Shown here: piece after piece, positions 8,494 to 17,288 of the stretch
Layout: the number at the start of each line of letters is the position of its first letter
How positions within the stretch are numbered: position 1 is the first letter of the stretch
Source of the DNA: Rhabdobacter roseus
Lineage (GTDB): Bacteria > Bacteroidota > Bacteroidia > Cytophagales > Spirosomataceae
Length of the DNA: 64,000 bases
Assembly (NCBI RefSeq): GCF_014202275.1
Contig: NZ_JACHGF010000012.1
Coordinates: 62,001 to 126,000, forward strand
Direction: 5' to 3'
Position numbers and translations under genes: made by a program
The notes under the pieces: model-generated
Seen by the model: the letters and a program-made list of their open reading frames with translations, nothing else
Database searches by the model: none
What the model was told of the DNA's origin: nothing

Positions 8494-9396
8494 TTATTTC
8501 TTCTTTTTCCCTTTGGAAGCCGTTGCGGTGGTAGTAGCGGTGGGTAGTTTGGCGGTGATGGCGGCAATGCCGCTTTCAATTTGGGGCTTCATGTAGCTGT
8601 AGGCACCGTCGTTGGAGGTCGCGCCCAGCGCCAGGGCTTTTTGGGCCAGCGGCAGGGCCTCAGCCTGCTTGCCCATCTTGGCTAGAATCTGCGCTTTCAG
8701 CCATACGTTGCGGAAGTTTTCCTGCAAGCCAATGGCCTTGTCGGTGAGCGCCAGGGCGCGGTCCAGCTCGTAGCCTTTGGACAGCCAGTAAGTAGCGGTG
8801 CTCAGCAGCACGGCCTGGTCTTCCGGGTGTTCAGCCACGGCTTTCTCCAGCGTAGCCAGCGTGTTTTGGGTGGTGGTTACATCCAATTTAATGGGTACAT
8901 TCACCGAAGACCACGCCAGGTTCAGCTTGGCGGTGCTATCGGTGACGTCGGAGAAGCTGATGGTAAACGACTCCGCAAAAGGGGCCGAACTAGGGTAGGC
9001 CGTGATCCGGGCCACGTCCTCGGTGTTTTGGTAGGTAGTGGCGGTGGCTTTGGTATTTTTGTTCAGAATGATGGTCCACTGCCCGCCACCCGGAATGGTG
9101 AAGAGTGCGTACTTGCCCGCGGGTACTTTTTGCCCACCAAAGGTAAAGTCCGTGCTGGCTTCGATCGTGGTGGTGGCGTTGGCGCCGGTGCGCCACAGTT
9201 GTCCGTAAGGTACCAGGGTACTTTCCCCGAAAATGGCGCGGCCTTTGGCACTGGGGCGGGAGTAGAGTACCGTGAAGTCGGTGACGCCCACGGTTTGCAT
9301 CACACCCGCCGACGGGCTGGGCTGAGGTACCCGCTGGGCCAGGGTAGTGCTGGCGACGGCCAGGGCGAAAGCGAGGGAGAGAAAATACTTTTTCAT
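8494..9396 (-). CDS. Secreted DUF2911 domain protein with C-terminal helical repeats
   Basis: A 300-residue protein starting at the ATG at 9396 (MKKYFLSLAFALAVASTTLAQ), a clear signal peptide with cleavage after LAQ; the frame extends 20 codons upstream but without a secretion-type start. Residues of about 25-170 match DUF2911: QTVGVTDFTVLYSRPSAKGR, LVPYGQLWRTGANATT and KVPAGKYALFTIPGG are its familiar blocks. The rest (EHPEDQAVLLSTATYWLSKGYELDRALALTDKAI and following) looks like TPR-type repeats, and the tail is lysine-rich (KGKKKK). DUF2911 proteins are common in Bacteroidota and have no assigned reaction. Predicted periplasmic. It is a single gene with its own terminator. Confidence 0.9.
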   Translation of the reverse strand: MKKYFLSLAFALAVASTTLAQRVPQPSPSAGVMQTVGVTDFTVLYSRPSAKGRAIFGESTLVPYGQLWRTGANATTTIEASTDFTFGGQKVPAGKYALFTIPGGGQWTIILNKNTKATATTYQNTEDVARITAYPSSAPFAESFTISFSDVTDSTAKLNLAWSSVNVPIKLDVTTTQNTLATLEKAVAEHPEDQAVLLSTATYWLSKGYELDRALALTDKAIGLQENFRNVWLKAQILAKMGKQAEALPLAQKALALGATSNDGAYSYMKPQIESGIAAITAKLPTATTTATASKGKKKK

Positions 9397-9467
9397 GGGG
9401 TTCCGTGGTTTGATTGTGTTTAACTTTGGGGTAAAATTAGAACGAAAAAACCACAAACGCTACTCCG

Positions 9468-10010
9468 ATGCACCGCCAGGTACTGCTTACCTTGCTCGAC
9501 CGCTACGAGCCCTGGGACTTAAACGAAGCCCGTATGTACCTGGCTACGAAGGAATTTGTGCGAGCGCAGCCGCGCTGCTTTGAGCGCTCGCTGGCCGAGG
9601 GGCACGTCACAGGTTCGGCCTGGATTGTGTCGCCCGACCGCACGCAGGTACTTTTGATGCACCACCGCAAGCTCGACCGCTGGTTTCAGCCCGGCGGGCA
9701 CTGCGACGGCGACAGCGACGTACGTCGGGTGGCTTTGAAAGAAGCCGAGGAAGAAACGGGCGTGCAAAATCCGCGGGTGGTTGGCGACGGCATTTTTGAC
9801 GTGGATGTACATCTGATCCCGGCCAACGCCAAGGAAGCCGCGCACTACCACTACGACATCCGTTTTTTGCTGGAAGTGGACCCTAAAGTACCCGTTGTCC
9901 AAAATCCGGAGGCGAAGGAGGTACGCTGGGTACCTTTGGCAGAAGTAGCGCGCTACAACGACTCGGAGTCGATCCTACGGATGGCCCGGAAGCTGCACCC
10001 TACTGCTTGA
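9468..10010 (+). CDS. NUDIX hydrolase
   Basis: A 180-residue NUDIX protein. The 23-residue NUDIX box starts at GHCDGDSDVRRVALKEAEEE and ends TGV; the metal-binding glutamates of the REUXEEXGU core are present (KEAEEETGV), although the usual upstream Glu is Ser and the Arg is Lys. The preceding WFQPGGH is the typical lead-in strand. Such enzymes cleave nucleoside diphosphates linked to another moiety; the substrate cannot be assigned. The last 11 bases overlap the end of the convergent subtilase gene. The start is divergent from the DUF2911 gene with a shared 70-base promoter region. Confidence 0.92.
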   Translation: MHRQVLLTLLDRYEPWDLNEARMYLATKEFVRAQPRCFERSLAEGHVTGSAWIVSPDRTQVLLMHHRKLDRWFQPGGHCDGDSDVRRVALKEAEEETGVQNPRVVGDGIFDVDVHLIPANAKEAAHYHYDIRFLLEVDPKVPVVQNPEAKEVRWVPLAEVARYNDSESILRMARKLHPTA

Positions 10011-11682
10011 TGAATCGGAGCGTGTAGGTACCTTGGGTAGTAGTAAATCGCAGCAAATACAGACCCGCCGAAAGGTACCTGACCGGAATCACGACGGTGG
10101 GCCCAATAGTTTGCAGACTGGTACTTACCAAGGTACCCGATGGGTGCAGGATCCGGAATTCTACCCGCTCTCCCGGGAAAAAAGAGCCCAGCGAAAGAAG
10201 GAGCTCGTCGGTAGTAGGGTTGGGATAAAGCAGGGTAGGTATGGTTGAATTGGACGGCTGACCAAGTGGCCCGTACTCGGCCTGAATGATTTGCTGCGCC
10301 GTGGCCAAGTTAGGTACCCCGTAGCCCAGAAAGTTGTCGGGGCGGCTGGCCTGGTGGCCCGACTTCCGCAGCACATCCCGGACCTGCTGGGCCGTCAGGA
10401 ACGGATACGCCTGCCACAAAATGGCGGCCATGCCGGCGATCTGCGGCGCGGAGAAAGAGGTACCATTGCTGGTAGAAATACCGCCCTGCCCCACCTGATT
10501 GCCCACCACCACGCCCGCCCCCACGGCGGCTACGTCGGGTTTGAGCAGGCCGTTGGCCGTGGGCCCGATGGAGCTGAAGGGGGCAATACTGCGGTCGAGG
10601 TAGGTAGCGCCCACCGACACCACCGAGTCCACGTCGGCCGGAGCGGTGATGTACCGCCAGGCGTCGTTACCCTCATTGCCCGCCGAGCACACCACCAAAA
10701 TGCCCTTGCGGGCCGCCCAGCGCGCCGCGCGCGAAACGATCGTCGTCTGCCCGTCCATGTTGGCGTAGGTGTAGTTATAGGCGGGGGTGTCAAATTCACC
10801 TTCAAATACATTGTAGCCCAGCGAAGTATTGATGATGTCGGCCCCGAGGCTGTCGGCGCGCTCGGCGGCCAGGAGCCAGGTTACCTCTTCGTAGGGCGAC
10901 TCGCTGTATTCGTTTTCGGTGCGGTACAGCGCAAAACTAGCCTCGAAGGCCGCCCCGACCAAACTGCCCGGCTGGTTGGCGGCGATAGTCGAAAGCACGT
11001 TGAGGCCGTGGTTGTGATCATTATACACGTCGCCGTCGCGCCCGATGTAGTCGTGCGTATCCAGCACTTTTTGGTCGTTGTACAAATGCCTTAGGTACCC
11101 TACCTGATTGGCCCGCAAAAAACCCGCGTCAAACACGGCGATGAGCATGCCCTGACCGCGGTAGCCCGTTTCCTGAAAGGCAGGTACCCCCAGCAGCGCC
11201 AGTTGGTTGCGCATTTGGCCGTGGTCTATAGTTTCCAAAGTACCTAGTTTTTGGCTCACAGCCCCCAGGCGGGCCAGGCCGCGCGTAGGCTGGGCGTTGA
11301 GGTTGGCCAGGGGGAGGCCGTGTTCAATACTGCGGTAAAAAGGTAAGTTCCGGATGGCCGCTAGCTGCGCGTCAGTGGCTTCGACCAGGGCGGCATTGAA
11401 CCAGCGGGAGCTGTAAAGTACCTTCGCGCCGGTTTGGCGCAGCGCCTGGAGGTAGGCTGGGTTCACGGGCAGGTCGCTCTCCGTAACGGCGATGTTTTGC
11501 CGCTGCCGCCGAGCCAGGGCCCGCTCGGAAAGAAAGGCCGTCGGGTTCTGGATCGAGTACGGAGAATTGGCTTTGTCGGCCAGCCGGACGAGGTACCGGG
11601 GCGCTACCTGCGCCGGGGTACTTTGGGCGAGTACCAATAGCAGCAAAAGGGGCAAAATGCCGTAGTAAATGGTTCGTTTCAT
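10000..11682 (-). CDS. Secreted S8 (subtilisin) protease with T9SS sorting domain
   Basis: A 560-residue exported serine protease. It has a signal peptide (ILPLLLLLVLAQSTPAQ), a propeptide-like region to about residue 170, and an S8 catalytic domain with Asp185 (IAVFDAGF), His225 (NDHNHGLNVLST), the oxyanion Asn336 (SAGNEGND) and Ser409 (NGTSFSAPQIAG). The last 80 residues, from LLYPNPTTDELLLSLG to LRFTTTQGTYTLRFIKQ, are a type A T9SS C-terminal sorting domain, so it should cross the outer membrane and be attached or released. It is preceded by a small lipoprotein gene overlapping it by ATGA. The 3' end overlaps the NUDIX gene by 11 bases. Confidence 0.96.
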   Translation of the reverse strand: MKRTIYYGILPLLLLLVLAQSTPAQVAPRYLVRLADKANSPYSIQNPTAFLSERALARRQRQNIAVTESDLPVNPAYLQALRQTGAKVLYSSRWFNAALVEATDAQLAAIRNLPFYRSIEHGLPLANLNAQPTRGLARLGAVSQKLGTLETIDHGQMRNQLALLGVPAFQETGYRGQGMLIAVFDAGFLRANQVGYLRHLYNDQKVLDTHDYIGRDGDVYNDHNHGLNVLSTIAANQPGSLVGAAFEASFALYRTENEYSESPYEEVTWLLAAERADSLGADIINTSLGYNVFEGEFDTPAYNYTYANMDGQTTIVSRAARWAARKGILVVCSAGNEGNDAWRYITAPADVDSVVSVGATYLDRSIAPFSSIGPTANGLLKPDVAAVGAGVVVGNQVGQGGISTSNGTSFSAPQIAGMAAILWQAYPFLTAQQVRDVLRKSGHQASRPDNFLGYGVPNLATAQQIIQAEYGPLGQPSNSTIPTLLYPNPTTDELLLSLGSFFPGERVEFRILHPSGTLVSTSLQTIGPTVVIPVRYLSAGLYLLRFTTTQGTYTLRFIKQ

Positions 11683-12368
11683 CGCTTTCCGTACCGGCTA
11701 ATGGTGCTCACTTGTTTTAGGCCAAACTCAATCACTCCCTGCCCGACGCACGAGCCCGCACTACAAAATTGCACCGCAATCCGCTCCCGGCGTATCAGCC
11801 CCACGCCCTCGGCGTAGGTTTCGAGCTGGCGCTGCTGCGAAAGGAGCGTGGAGTCGTCCTGCCGTACAATGGTAGCAGTACGCTCAAAAAGTGTGCCGCC
11901 CACGGTGGCGGGGGTACCTACGTGCCGTGCCTCAAACCACCGCTCACCCAGGGTGGTGTACACATGGCCGTTCCAGGGAGTACGTTCGGTGATGGGAAAA
12001 ACCATCCGAACGATCGGCTGGCCGTTTTCGGTACGCACGGCCTGGTTGGGCGTGCGCCAGGCGGTCAGGACCGAATCTACCCGCCAGGGCTCGGACGGTG
12101 CGTTGCGGACGGCGTGCTCGATCCGGTACACGCGCTGCTGATCCAGCGAGGTACTTGAGTCGATGACGGTCTCGCGCAGGTAGTAGGTGCGGGTAGTGGG
12201 GGTAGGTTGGTTCAGAAGGTAGTTCGTTTCGGTTACCTCGTATTCCGCGTAGCGGCCTACCTCTAGCGGAAAGTACCCATAGCCCGGCCCGGGTTGGGGC
12301 TGGGTGTCGGGCTGGCAGGCCCACAGGGCGGTCGCCAGGCAAAGGAGGAGACAGGAACGTCGCAGCAT
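11679..12368 (-). CDS. Lipoprotein coupled to the T9SS subtilase
   Basis: A 229-residue protein of unrecognised family. The N-terminus MLRRSCLLLCLATALWACQPD is a lipoprotein signal with the acylated cysteine at about 18. The mature part (YGYFPLEVGRYAEYEVTETNY, then several beta-type strands) resembles the many Bacteroidota lipoproteins of unknown function that start with 'FPL..G..W.Y.V'. Its stop codon overlaps the start of the subtilase gene as ATGA, so the two are probably translationally coupled. A similar lipoprotein-then-T9SS-protease arrangement occurs at 59.2-61.6 kb. A role linked to the protease is inference. Confidence 0.82.
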   Translation of the reverse strand: MLRRSCLLLCLATALWACQPDTQPQPGPGYGYFPLEVGRYAEYEVTETNYLLNQPTPTTRTYYLRETVIDSSTSLDQQRVYRIEHAVRNAPSEPWRVDSVLTAWRTPNQAVRTENGQPIVRMVFPITERTPWNGHVYTTLGERWFEARHVGTPATVGGTLFERTATIVRQDDSTLLSQQRQLETYAEGVGLIRRERIAVQFCSAGSCVGQGVIEFGLKQVSTISRYGKR

Positions 12369-12390
12369 ACGGTGTTATAACCCAAAAGCC

Positions 12391-13635
12391 CTACGAAAGT
12401 TGCAACTCTTCCCAGGTCGTTACCTGGCCCAAGTCTTCCCAGAAACCGGGGTATGATTTCACCACCACACCCGGCTCCTCGATGATCACCGGCGCGCGCA
12501 TGCCCGCCGGGGCGAAGGCCATCGCCATGCGGTGGTCGTCGTAGGTATGGATGGAAGCGGGCTGGTCGGGGGTAGTTTCGCGTACGCGTTTCACTTCGTA
12601 GCGGTGGTTGGGTTCCACCTCGGTGAGCTCGGCTCCCAGCTTTTGGAGCTCTTGCTGCAGCGCATAGATGCGGTCGGTTTCCTTTATTTTAAGGCTTTCT
12701 ACGCCCGTCATGGACAGGTAAATGTTTTTCATGGCGCAGCATACGGCCACGGTTTGGGCCAGGTCGGGGCAGTCGGTGAAGTCCCAGCCGATGGCGGGCG
12801 CGGCTTCGGTTTTTTGCAAAAGTACCCCCCGATCGGTAAAGGTACTTTGTACGCCCAGGTGGCTCATGATGTCCACGATGGCGCTATCGCCCTGCAACGA
12901 ATTCTTTTTAAGACCCAGGAGCTCCACCTCGGCATCGTCGGCCAGGGCCACCAGGCTGTACCAGTAGCTCGCCCCCGACCAGTCCGACTCGATGGCGTAG
13001 GCCGTAGGCTGGTAGGACTGGGCAGGTACCTGGATCGTTTTGGCGTTCCAGTTGGCGTCGTAACTGATCCCAAACTGCGCCATTTGCTGGAGCGTCATTT
13101 CAATGTAGGGCCTTGAACCTACCTCGCCCTCCAGCCGGATCGTGAGCCCCTGCGGTAGGGTAGGAGCCACCATCAGCAGGGCCGAAATGTATTGGCTGCT
13201 CACGTCACCGCGCAGGGACACTTCGGCCACGCCTGAGTACGAAAAACCCTCCAGCAACAAGGGCGGGTACCCTTCCTTTTGCTCGTAGCTGATGCGCGCG
13301 CCCAGCGTCCGGAGGGCGTCTACCAGCAGGCCGATGGGCCGCTCGCACATGCGGGGGGTACCTGTCATGCGCTTGGACTGGCCCGTCAGGGCGTAGTAGG
13401 CCGTCAGGAACCGCATGGTAGTACCGGCGTCGATGACGTCGGCGGTGGGGTCCGTAGAAGCCAGCAGGCGCTGCATGGTTTGGCTGTCGCGGGCTTCGGA
13501 GATATTGGTAAGCTCGCTCTGAAAGTCCGTGAGGGCGTTGATAATCAGGGCGCGGTTGCTTTCGCTTTTGGAGGCCGCCAGCCGGATCACGGCGCGGATG
13601 GGTTGCTGGGGAGGGTGTACAAGAATGGCTTTCAC
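12391..13635 (-). CDS. aroA: 3-phosphoshikimate 1-carboxyvinyltransferase (EPSP synthase)
   Basis: A 414-residue enzyme of the shikimate pathway that transfers enolpyruvyl from PEP to shikimate-3-phosphate. Visible motifs are AASKSESNRALI at the N-terminus, DAGTTMRFLTAYYAL, TGTPRMCERPIGLLVDAL, SDWSGASYW, IKETDRIYALQQEL and TYDDHRMAMAF. There is no ATG: the frame can start at a TTG at 13668 or at the GTG at 13635; I prefer the GTG because it gives (M)KAILVHPPQQPIRAVIRLA, which matches the family start. No other aromatic-pathway gene is adjacent, so it stands alone between the lipoprotein/subtilase pair and the GNAT gene. Confidence 0.93.
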   Translation of the reverse strand: MKAILVHPPQQPIRAVIRLAASKSESNRALIINALTDFQSELTNISEARDSQTMQRLLASTDPTADVIDAGTTMRFLTAYYALTGQSKRMTGTPRMCERPIGLLVDALRTLGARISYEQKEGYPPLLLEGFSYSGVAEVSLRGDVSSQYISALLMVAPTLPQGLTIRLEGEVGSRPYIEMTLQQMAQFGISYDANWNAKTIQVPAQSYQPTAYAIESDWSGASYWYSLVALADDAEVELLGLKKNSLQGDSAIVDIMSHLGVQSTFTDRGVLLQKTEAAPAIGWDFTDCPDLAQTVAVCCAMKNIYLSMTGVESLKIKETDRIYALQQELQKLGAELTEVEPNHRYEVKRVRETTPDQPASIHTYDDHRMAMAFAPAGMRAPVIIEEPGVVVKSYPGFWEDLGQVTTWEELQLS

Positions 13636-13854
13636 GAGAACGAATTCAAGGATAAAACGAAGAGACAAGTACCGGCCGCTGGCGCCAGGTACCTACCCCG
13701 AAATTGACGCGCGCAAGGTACGCATTTTTTTGCGGAGCGGCCGACTCAGCCGCTTTCAAATGTAAGAAAGAAGGTACTTTGGCGGGGTACTTGGGAGTGC
13801 TTGCCGGTATTTTTAAGGTACCTTGGGCAAGGTACCTGCGGGCTATACGCAGAG
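13636..13854. repeat. Non-coding cluster of the RRGTACYY motif
   Basis: This intergenic stretch contains no convincing gene but seven GTAC sites, five of which fit RRGTACYY (AGGTACCT three times, AGGTACTT, GGGTACTT). The last two AGGTACCT lie 13 bases apart as a direct repeat. It lies upstream of aroA and downstream of the GNAT gene. It is one of the densest local examples of the motif that pervades the window. Confidence 0.75.
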
Positions 13855-14310
13855 TTAGAGCATCATCTGAAGCAGCGGAAAGGGCTTGCCCATGTTGTCG
13901 TACTCACAGCGTTTAATTACTTTAAATCCCAGGTGTTTGTAAAAGCCCACGGCCTGTTCGTTTTGTTCGTTCACCTCCACCCGGTTGGCCTTACATTGCC
14001 GAATAGCGTACTCCATAAATGCTTTTCCCATGCCTTTGTTTCGGTAGTCAGGATGAATAAAAAGCATTTCGATTTGCTGGCCGACTGTTCCCAGAAAGCC
14101 CATGATCCGGCCGGACGAAGGGTCGCGGATGCAGCATAAATCCACTACGGCCAGGTATTCGTTCAGGATGAGGGGTTTAAAAAACTGGATATCTTCTTCG
14201 GACAAAAAATCGTGCGTGGCGCGGACGGAAGCCTCCCAGACGTCTACGATCTCCGCGTAACTTTCCTTCCCGACCCGCTCAATGGTAACGTTTTCTTCCA
14301 TACTATCCAT
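13855..14310 (-). CDS. GNAT-family N-acetyltransferase
   Basis: A 151-residue acetyltransferase of the GNAT fold. The acetyl-CoA binding motif is seen in EMLFIHPDYRNKGMGKAFME (pattern R.xG.G), followed by the typical C-terminal strand NEQNEQAVGFYKHLGFKVIKR. The overall pattern (EIVDVWEASVRATHDFLSEEDI and IMGFLGT) is that of YjaB-like enzymes. ATG at 14310 is used; a second ATG three codons later is equally possible. Substrate unknown. It stands alone. Confidence 0.9.
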   Translation of the reverse strand: MDSMEENVTIERVGKESYAEIVDVWEASVRATHDFLSEEDIQFFKPLILNEYLAVVDLCCIRDPSSGRIMGFLGTVGQQIEMLFIHPDYRNKGMGKAFMEYAIRQCKANRVEVNEQNEQAVGFYKHLGFKVIKRCEYDNMGKPFPLLQMML

Positions 14311-14403
14311 TTTTAATTTAAAGCCTCATGATAATCAAGTGGGCTCCTACAATTTTATATCAGGGCGCGGCAAAGTACCCTGAGGAAAGAGATCAGGGCC
14401 TGG

Positions 14404-15024
14404 TCAGTACGTTTGAAGTACCTTCAGGCGGTTGTTTTTGTTGATCCGAAGGGAAGAAAAGCTGAGCTTGTAGCAAATAATACCGGTACCAACGAGGGCT
14501 CCCCCTACGGCCAGGGTTTGGCGGTCGGTGGTGAAGCGTTGGTCGTCAATGCCCTTGTTGAAGAAGTCGGCCCCGATGTAAATAAGCCCCGCCAGAGGCA
14601 GCAGGAAGGCCCCCTCGGTGACCCAGGGAATGCGCCGGAATACTTTGATACGATGTACCTGGGTGAGCGGAATCTCGCGGTACTCCATGCGTTCGAGCAC
14701 ATCGTTGATGATAACAATGCTGAAGGTACTATCGCTGACGCTGGCCAGGGTCTCGTTGAATTTAATGGATTCGTCCTTCAACCGGAAACGCATATCATCG
14801 CCGGGAAAGAAGCGATGGCGGTGAAAGCCCCCCCAAAATGGAGAAACGTCCAGGGCCAGGTACCTTTGGCCCGCCTTGGTGAATACGCGGTTGGTAGGAT
14901 CTTTTTTCAGCAGGAGTTCTTCATTACTCAGGGCGCGGGCCGGATCGTAATGATCCTGGGCCCGAAGCGAAGCGCTCAGGAAGCAGCAAAATACCAGAAT
15001 AGAATACGGTACGGGTAGTCGCAT
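14404..15024 (-). CDS. Hypothetical exported protein with two C-terminal hydrophobic segments
   Basis: A 206-residue protein I do not recognise. The ATG at 15024 gives MRLPVPYSILVFCCFLSASLRAQ, a signal peptide ending in RAQ. The body contains a beta-rich region (MRFRLKDESIKFNETLASVSD, then IVIINDVLERMEYREIPLTQVHRIKVFRR), which reads like a small domain relating a stored value to a regulator, and two hydrophobic segments (GAFLLPLAGLIYIGADFF and TLAVGGALVGTGIICYK) near the C-terminus. Comparable proteins are common and uncharacterised in Cytophagales. The frame could start at a TTG 21 bases upstream but the ATG is better placed. Confidence 0.75.
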   Translation of the reverse strand: MRLPVPYSILVFCCFLSASLRAQDHYDPARALSNEELLLKKDPTNRVFTKAGQRYLALDVSPFWGGFHRHRFFPGDDMRFRLKDESIKFNETLASVSDSTFSIVIINDVLERMEYREIPLTQVHRIKVFRRIPWVTEGAFLLPLAGLIYIGADFFNKGIDDQRFTTDRQTLAVGGALVGTGIICYKLSFSSLRINKNNRLKVLQTY

Positions 15025-15133
15025 GGTTGAGTACGGATGCTCCAAAGATACGGAATCCTCTTATAAAACGGCCAAAAACGCCAAAGTGTTGCGCCTTTGT
15101 CCCGATTAAAAGGGCCGAACACCAGCCAGGTAC

Positions 15134-15751
15134 CTAGGGAGCCTGGTCCTCTACGGTAGCTTTCACCGACACCCCGCCCGACACAATCATTTTCATGATG
15201 TCGGTGCTGGAGGCGTTGAGGAGCTTTATACTGGCGGCCGGTACCAAAAACAGCTCACCCGAAAAGGCGTACGAATGCGGAATGTACACCGCAACGTACC
15301 CTTCGATCTCGAGATGGCTCAGGTCGGTTTGGGTAATGAAGCCCAGCTTGCACACGTCTGAGTCGCGATTGACCGTGATCAGCACGGGCTGGTTGAATTT
15401 TTTCTGATCACCCACAAAAGCAGAAATAAGGTCTTTGATGGAATAGTAGATCAGGCTCACGAGCGGAATCCGGCGCATCACGCTCTCGCTGAACTTAAAA
15501 ACCGACTGCGGTACGACAGTTGAAAAAAAGAAACCCAAGAAAATGATGCCCGACAATATGATGGCCACGCCCAGGCCCGGCAGGTACACCGACCGCTTGT
15601 TGGAAATGGGAATGTTAATGGGCAGAATGCTATCCAGGAACTCGACGCCCGACCAGATGATTAGGATTGTGAAGTAGGTGGGCGCAATGACGATAAGCCC
15701 CCGAACAAAGTACGACAGGATGCGTTTCAGAAAGGCATTGTTGATCTCCAT
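15134..15751 (-). CDS. DUF502 family membrane protein
   Basis: A 205-residue inner-membrane protein of the DUF502 family. It opens with FLKRILSYFVRGLIVIAPTYFTILIIWSGVEFLD, carries a second hydrophobic segment (PGLGVAIILSGIIFLGFFFSTV), and then the family's soluble half with IPLVSLIYYSIKDLISAF, VLITVNRDSDVCKLGFITQ and YVAVYIPHSYAFSGELFLVP. Function of the family is unknown. Single gene with no operon partner. Confidence 0.92.
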   Translation of the reverse strand: MEINNAFLKRILSYFVRGLIVIAPTYFTILIIWSGVEFLDSILPINIPISNKRSVYLPGLGVAIILSGIIFLGFFFSTVVPQSVFKFSESVMRRIPLVSLIYYSIKDLISAFVGDQKKFNQPVLITVNRDSDVCKLGFITQTDLSHLEIEGYVAVYIPHSYAFSGELFLVPAASIKLLNASSTDIMKMIVSGGVSVKATVEDQAP

Positions 15752-16170
15752 GGATCAAGAGGGTAGAGGTGAGTGGTCTGTGAGTTGTTCTTAAACTTTT
15801 AAAATCAAAACGCAGGATGAGCGTTTGGGTTTTGCGTCAATACTATTTTTTTAGTAAGTACCCTCTCGGGCTCGAGGGGCCGGGAGGGTACTTTGGGTAC
15901 TCAACGACGATAGCGTGAGGTAGGTTCCCCACCGGAGGGCCCTTGCCGCGCCGTTCGCTCAATGGTATTTTTCCTATCCGTAGACGGAAAGCGATGGGCG
16001 GAAGAGGGAGCGGTAGGGGTAGTTTGGCAACTACTTATTTTGTAACGCGGGTAGCTATTCGGATATTTGCGGCCGATGTGCACATCAGGGCGCTTAGGCC
16101 CGGCTGTTGCGCTGTTTGGTAAAATAGGTTGGTTGATTACCGTCATTCTACTCCTCTCATCACTTCGTTT
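15752..16170. other. Gap without a supported gene; contains a motif hairpin
   Basis: About 420 bases between divergent genes. A minus-strand open frame at 15901-16185 was rejected because its composition (Ser/Thr/Pro/Arg mix, no domain) looks random. The region holds a perfect inverted pair AAGTACCCTC / GAGGGTACTT at 15856-15893, immediately after a run of seven T, and a further GGGTACTC copy. It presumably contains the promoters of the DUF502 and Ldh-family genes; I cannot pick them out. Confidence 0.6.
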
Positions 16171-17244
16171 ATGTTTCAGGCTCATTATCTACAGCAGTTT
16201 GTCGAAGCCGTTTTCAAAAAAATAGGCTGTCCGCCCCACGAGGCGGCCCTGGCCGCCCAGGTACTGATCAGCGCCGACTTGCGGGGCGTCGACTCCCACG
16301 GCATTGCTCGCCTGGCGGGCTACGTGCGGCTGTACGACCACGGCCGGCTGAACCCTACCCCCAACGTCCATATTGTGCACGAAACCCCCAGCACCGCCGT
16401 GGTAGACGGCGACCGGGGGCTGGGGCTGGTAGTGGCACCCCGGGCCATGGAAATTGCCATGGAGAAAGCCGAAAAGGTAGGCTCCGGCTGGGTAGCGGTG
16501 CGCAATTCCAACCACTTCGGCATTGCGGGCTACCACGCCATGATGGCCCTGGAAAAAGACATGATCGGCTGGACCATGACCAACGCCGCGCCCCTGGTGA
16601 CACCTACCTTTTCTTTGGACAAGTTGTTGGGTACCAACCCCATTGCCGTGGCGGTACCAGCGGACGAGCAGCCCCCTTTTGTGGCTGACTTCGCCTCGAC
16701 GGCCGTTGCTTACGGCAAATTCGAGATCTTGCAACGGAAAGAACTACCGGCCCCGCTGGGCTGGGCACAGGATGCGCTGGGCCAGCCGACCACCGACTCC
16801 AACGCCGTTCGGAGTGGGGGAGGGCTGCTTCCGCTGGGTACCGACCGCGAGCACGGCAGCCACAAAGGCTACGGGCTGGGGGCCATCGTGGACATTTTTT
16901 CCGGGGTACTTTCGGGAGCGAACTTCGGGCCCTGGGTACCTCCCTTTGCCACGGCGGGTTTCATGACGGCCCAACAGGCCGTGGGGCTGGGTACCGGGCA
17001 CTTTTTAGGGGCCATGCGTGTTGACGGATTTCAGCCCGCCGCCGACTTTAAGCGCAGCATGGATACCTGGATCGGGGCCTTTAGAAACGCCCGGGCCATC
17101 GAAGGCGAGCGGGTACTGATCCCCGGTGATCCCGAACGCGAGATGGAAGCGCAGCGGCGCGAAGCGGGGATTCCGCTCCTGGGGCCGGTGGTTGCCATGC
17201 TTCGCGAACTGGCCGAACGTTTTGAACTGGAATTTGAAGAATAA
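16171..17244 (+). CDS. Ldh-family (malate/L-lactate/ureidoglycolate-type) oxidoreductase
   Basis: A 357-residue NAD(P)-dependent oxidoreductase of the LDH2/MDH2 family, unrelated to classic lactate dehydrogenases. Recognisable blocks are ADLRGVDSHGIARLAGYVRLY, GSGWVAVRNSNHFGIAGYHAMMAL, LLGTNPIAVAVPA, FVADFASTAVAYGKFE, EHGSHKGYGLGAIVDIFSGVLSGA and a C-terminal PGDPEREMEAQR. The active-site His is in SNHFG or DSHG. The ATG at 16171 fits the family; the frame runs 14 codons further upstream without support. Members use malate, lactate, ureidoglycolate, sulfolactate or similar 2-hydroxyacids, so the substrate stays open. It precedes mltG by 44 bases on the same strand. Confidence 0.93.
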   Translation: MFQAHYLQQFVEAVFKKIGCPPHEAALAAQVLISADLRGVDSHGIARLAGYVRLYDHGRLNPTPNVHIVHETPSTAVVDGDRGLGLVVAPRAMEIAMEKAEKVGSGWVAVRNSNHFGIAGYHAMMALEKDMIGWTMTNAAPLVTPTFSLDKLLGTNPIAVAVPADEQPPFVADFASTAVAYGKFEILQRKELPAPLGWAQDALGQPTTDSNAVRSGGGLLPLGTDREHGSHKGYGLGAIVDIFSGVLSGANFGPWVPPFATAGFMTAQQAVGLGTGHFLGAMRVDGFQPAADFKRSMDTWIGAFRNARAIEGERVLIPGDPEREMEAQRREAGIPLLGPVVAMLRELAERFELEFEE

Positions 17245-17288
17245 GCTAGCTTGCCAACAACTCACTATCCACTAGTACCTACTTAGCT

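Noticed and set aside
15901-16185. Minus-strand frame of 94 codons in the DUF502 to Ldh gap
   Set aside because: Random-looking composition rich in Ser, Thr, Pro, Arg; no start signal or domain; overlaps the Ldh gene start.
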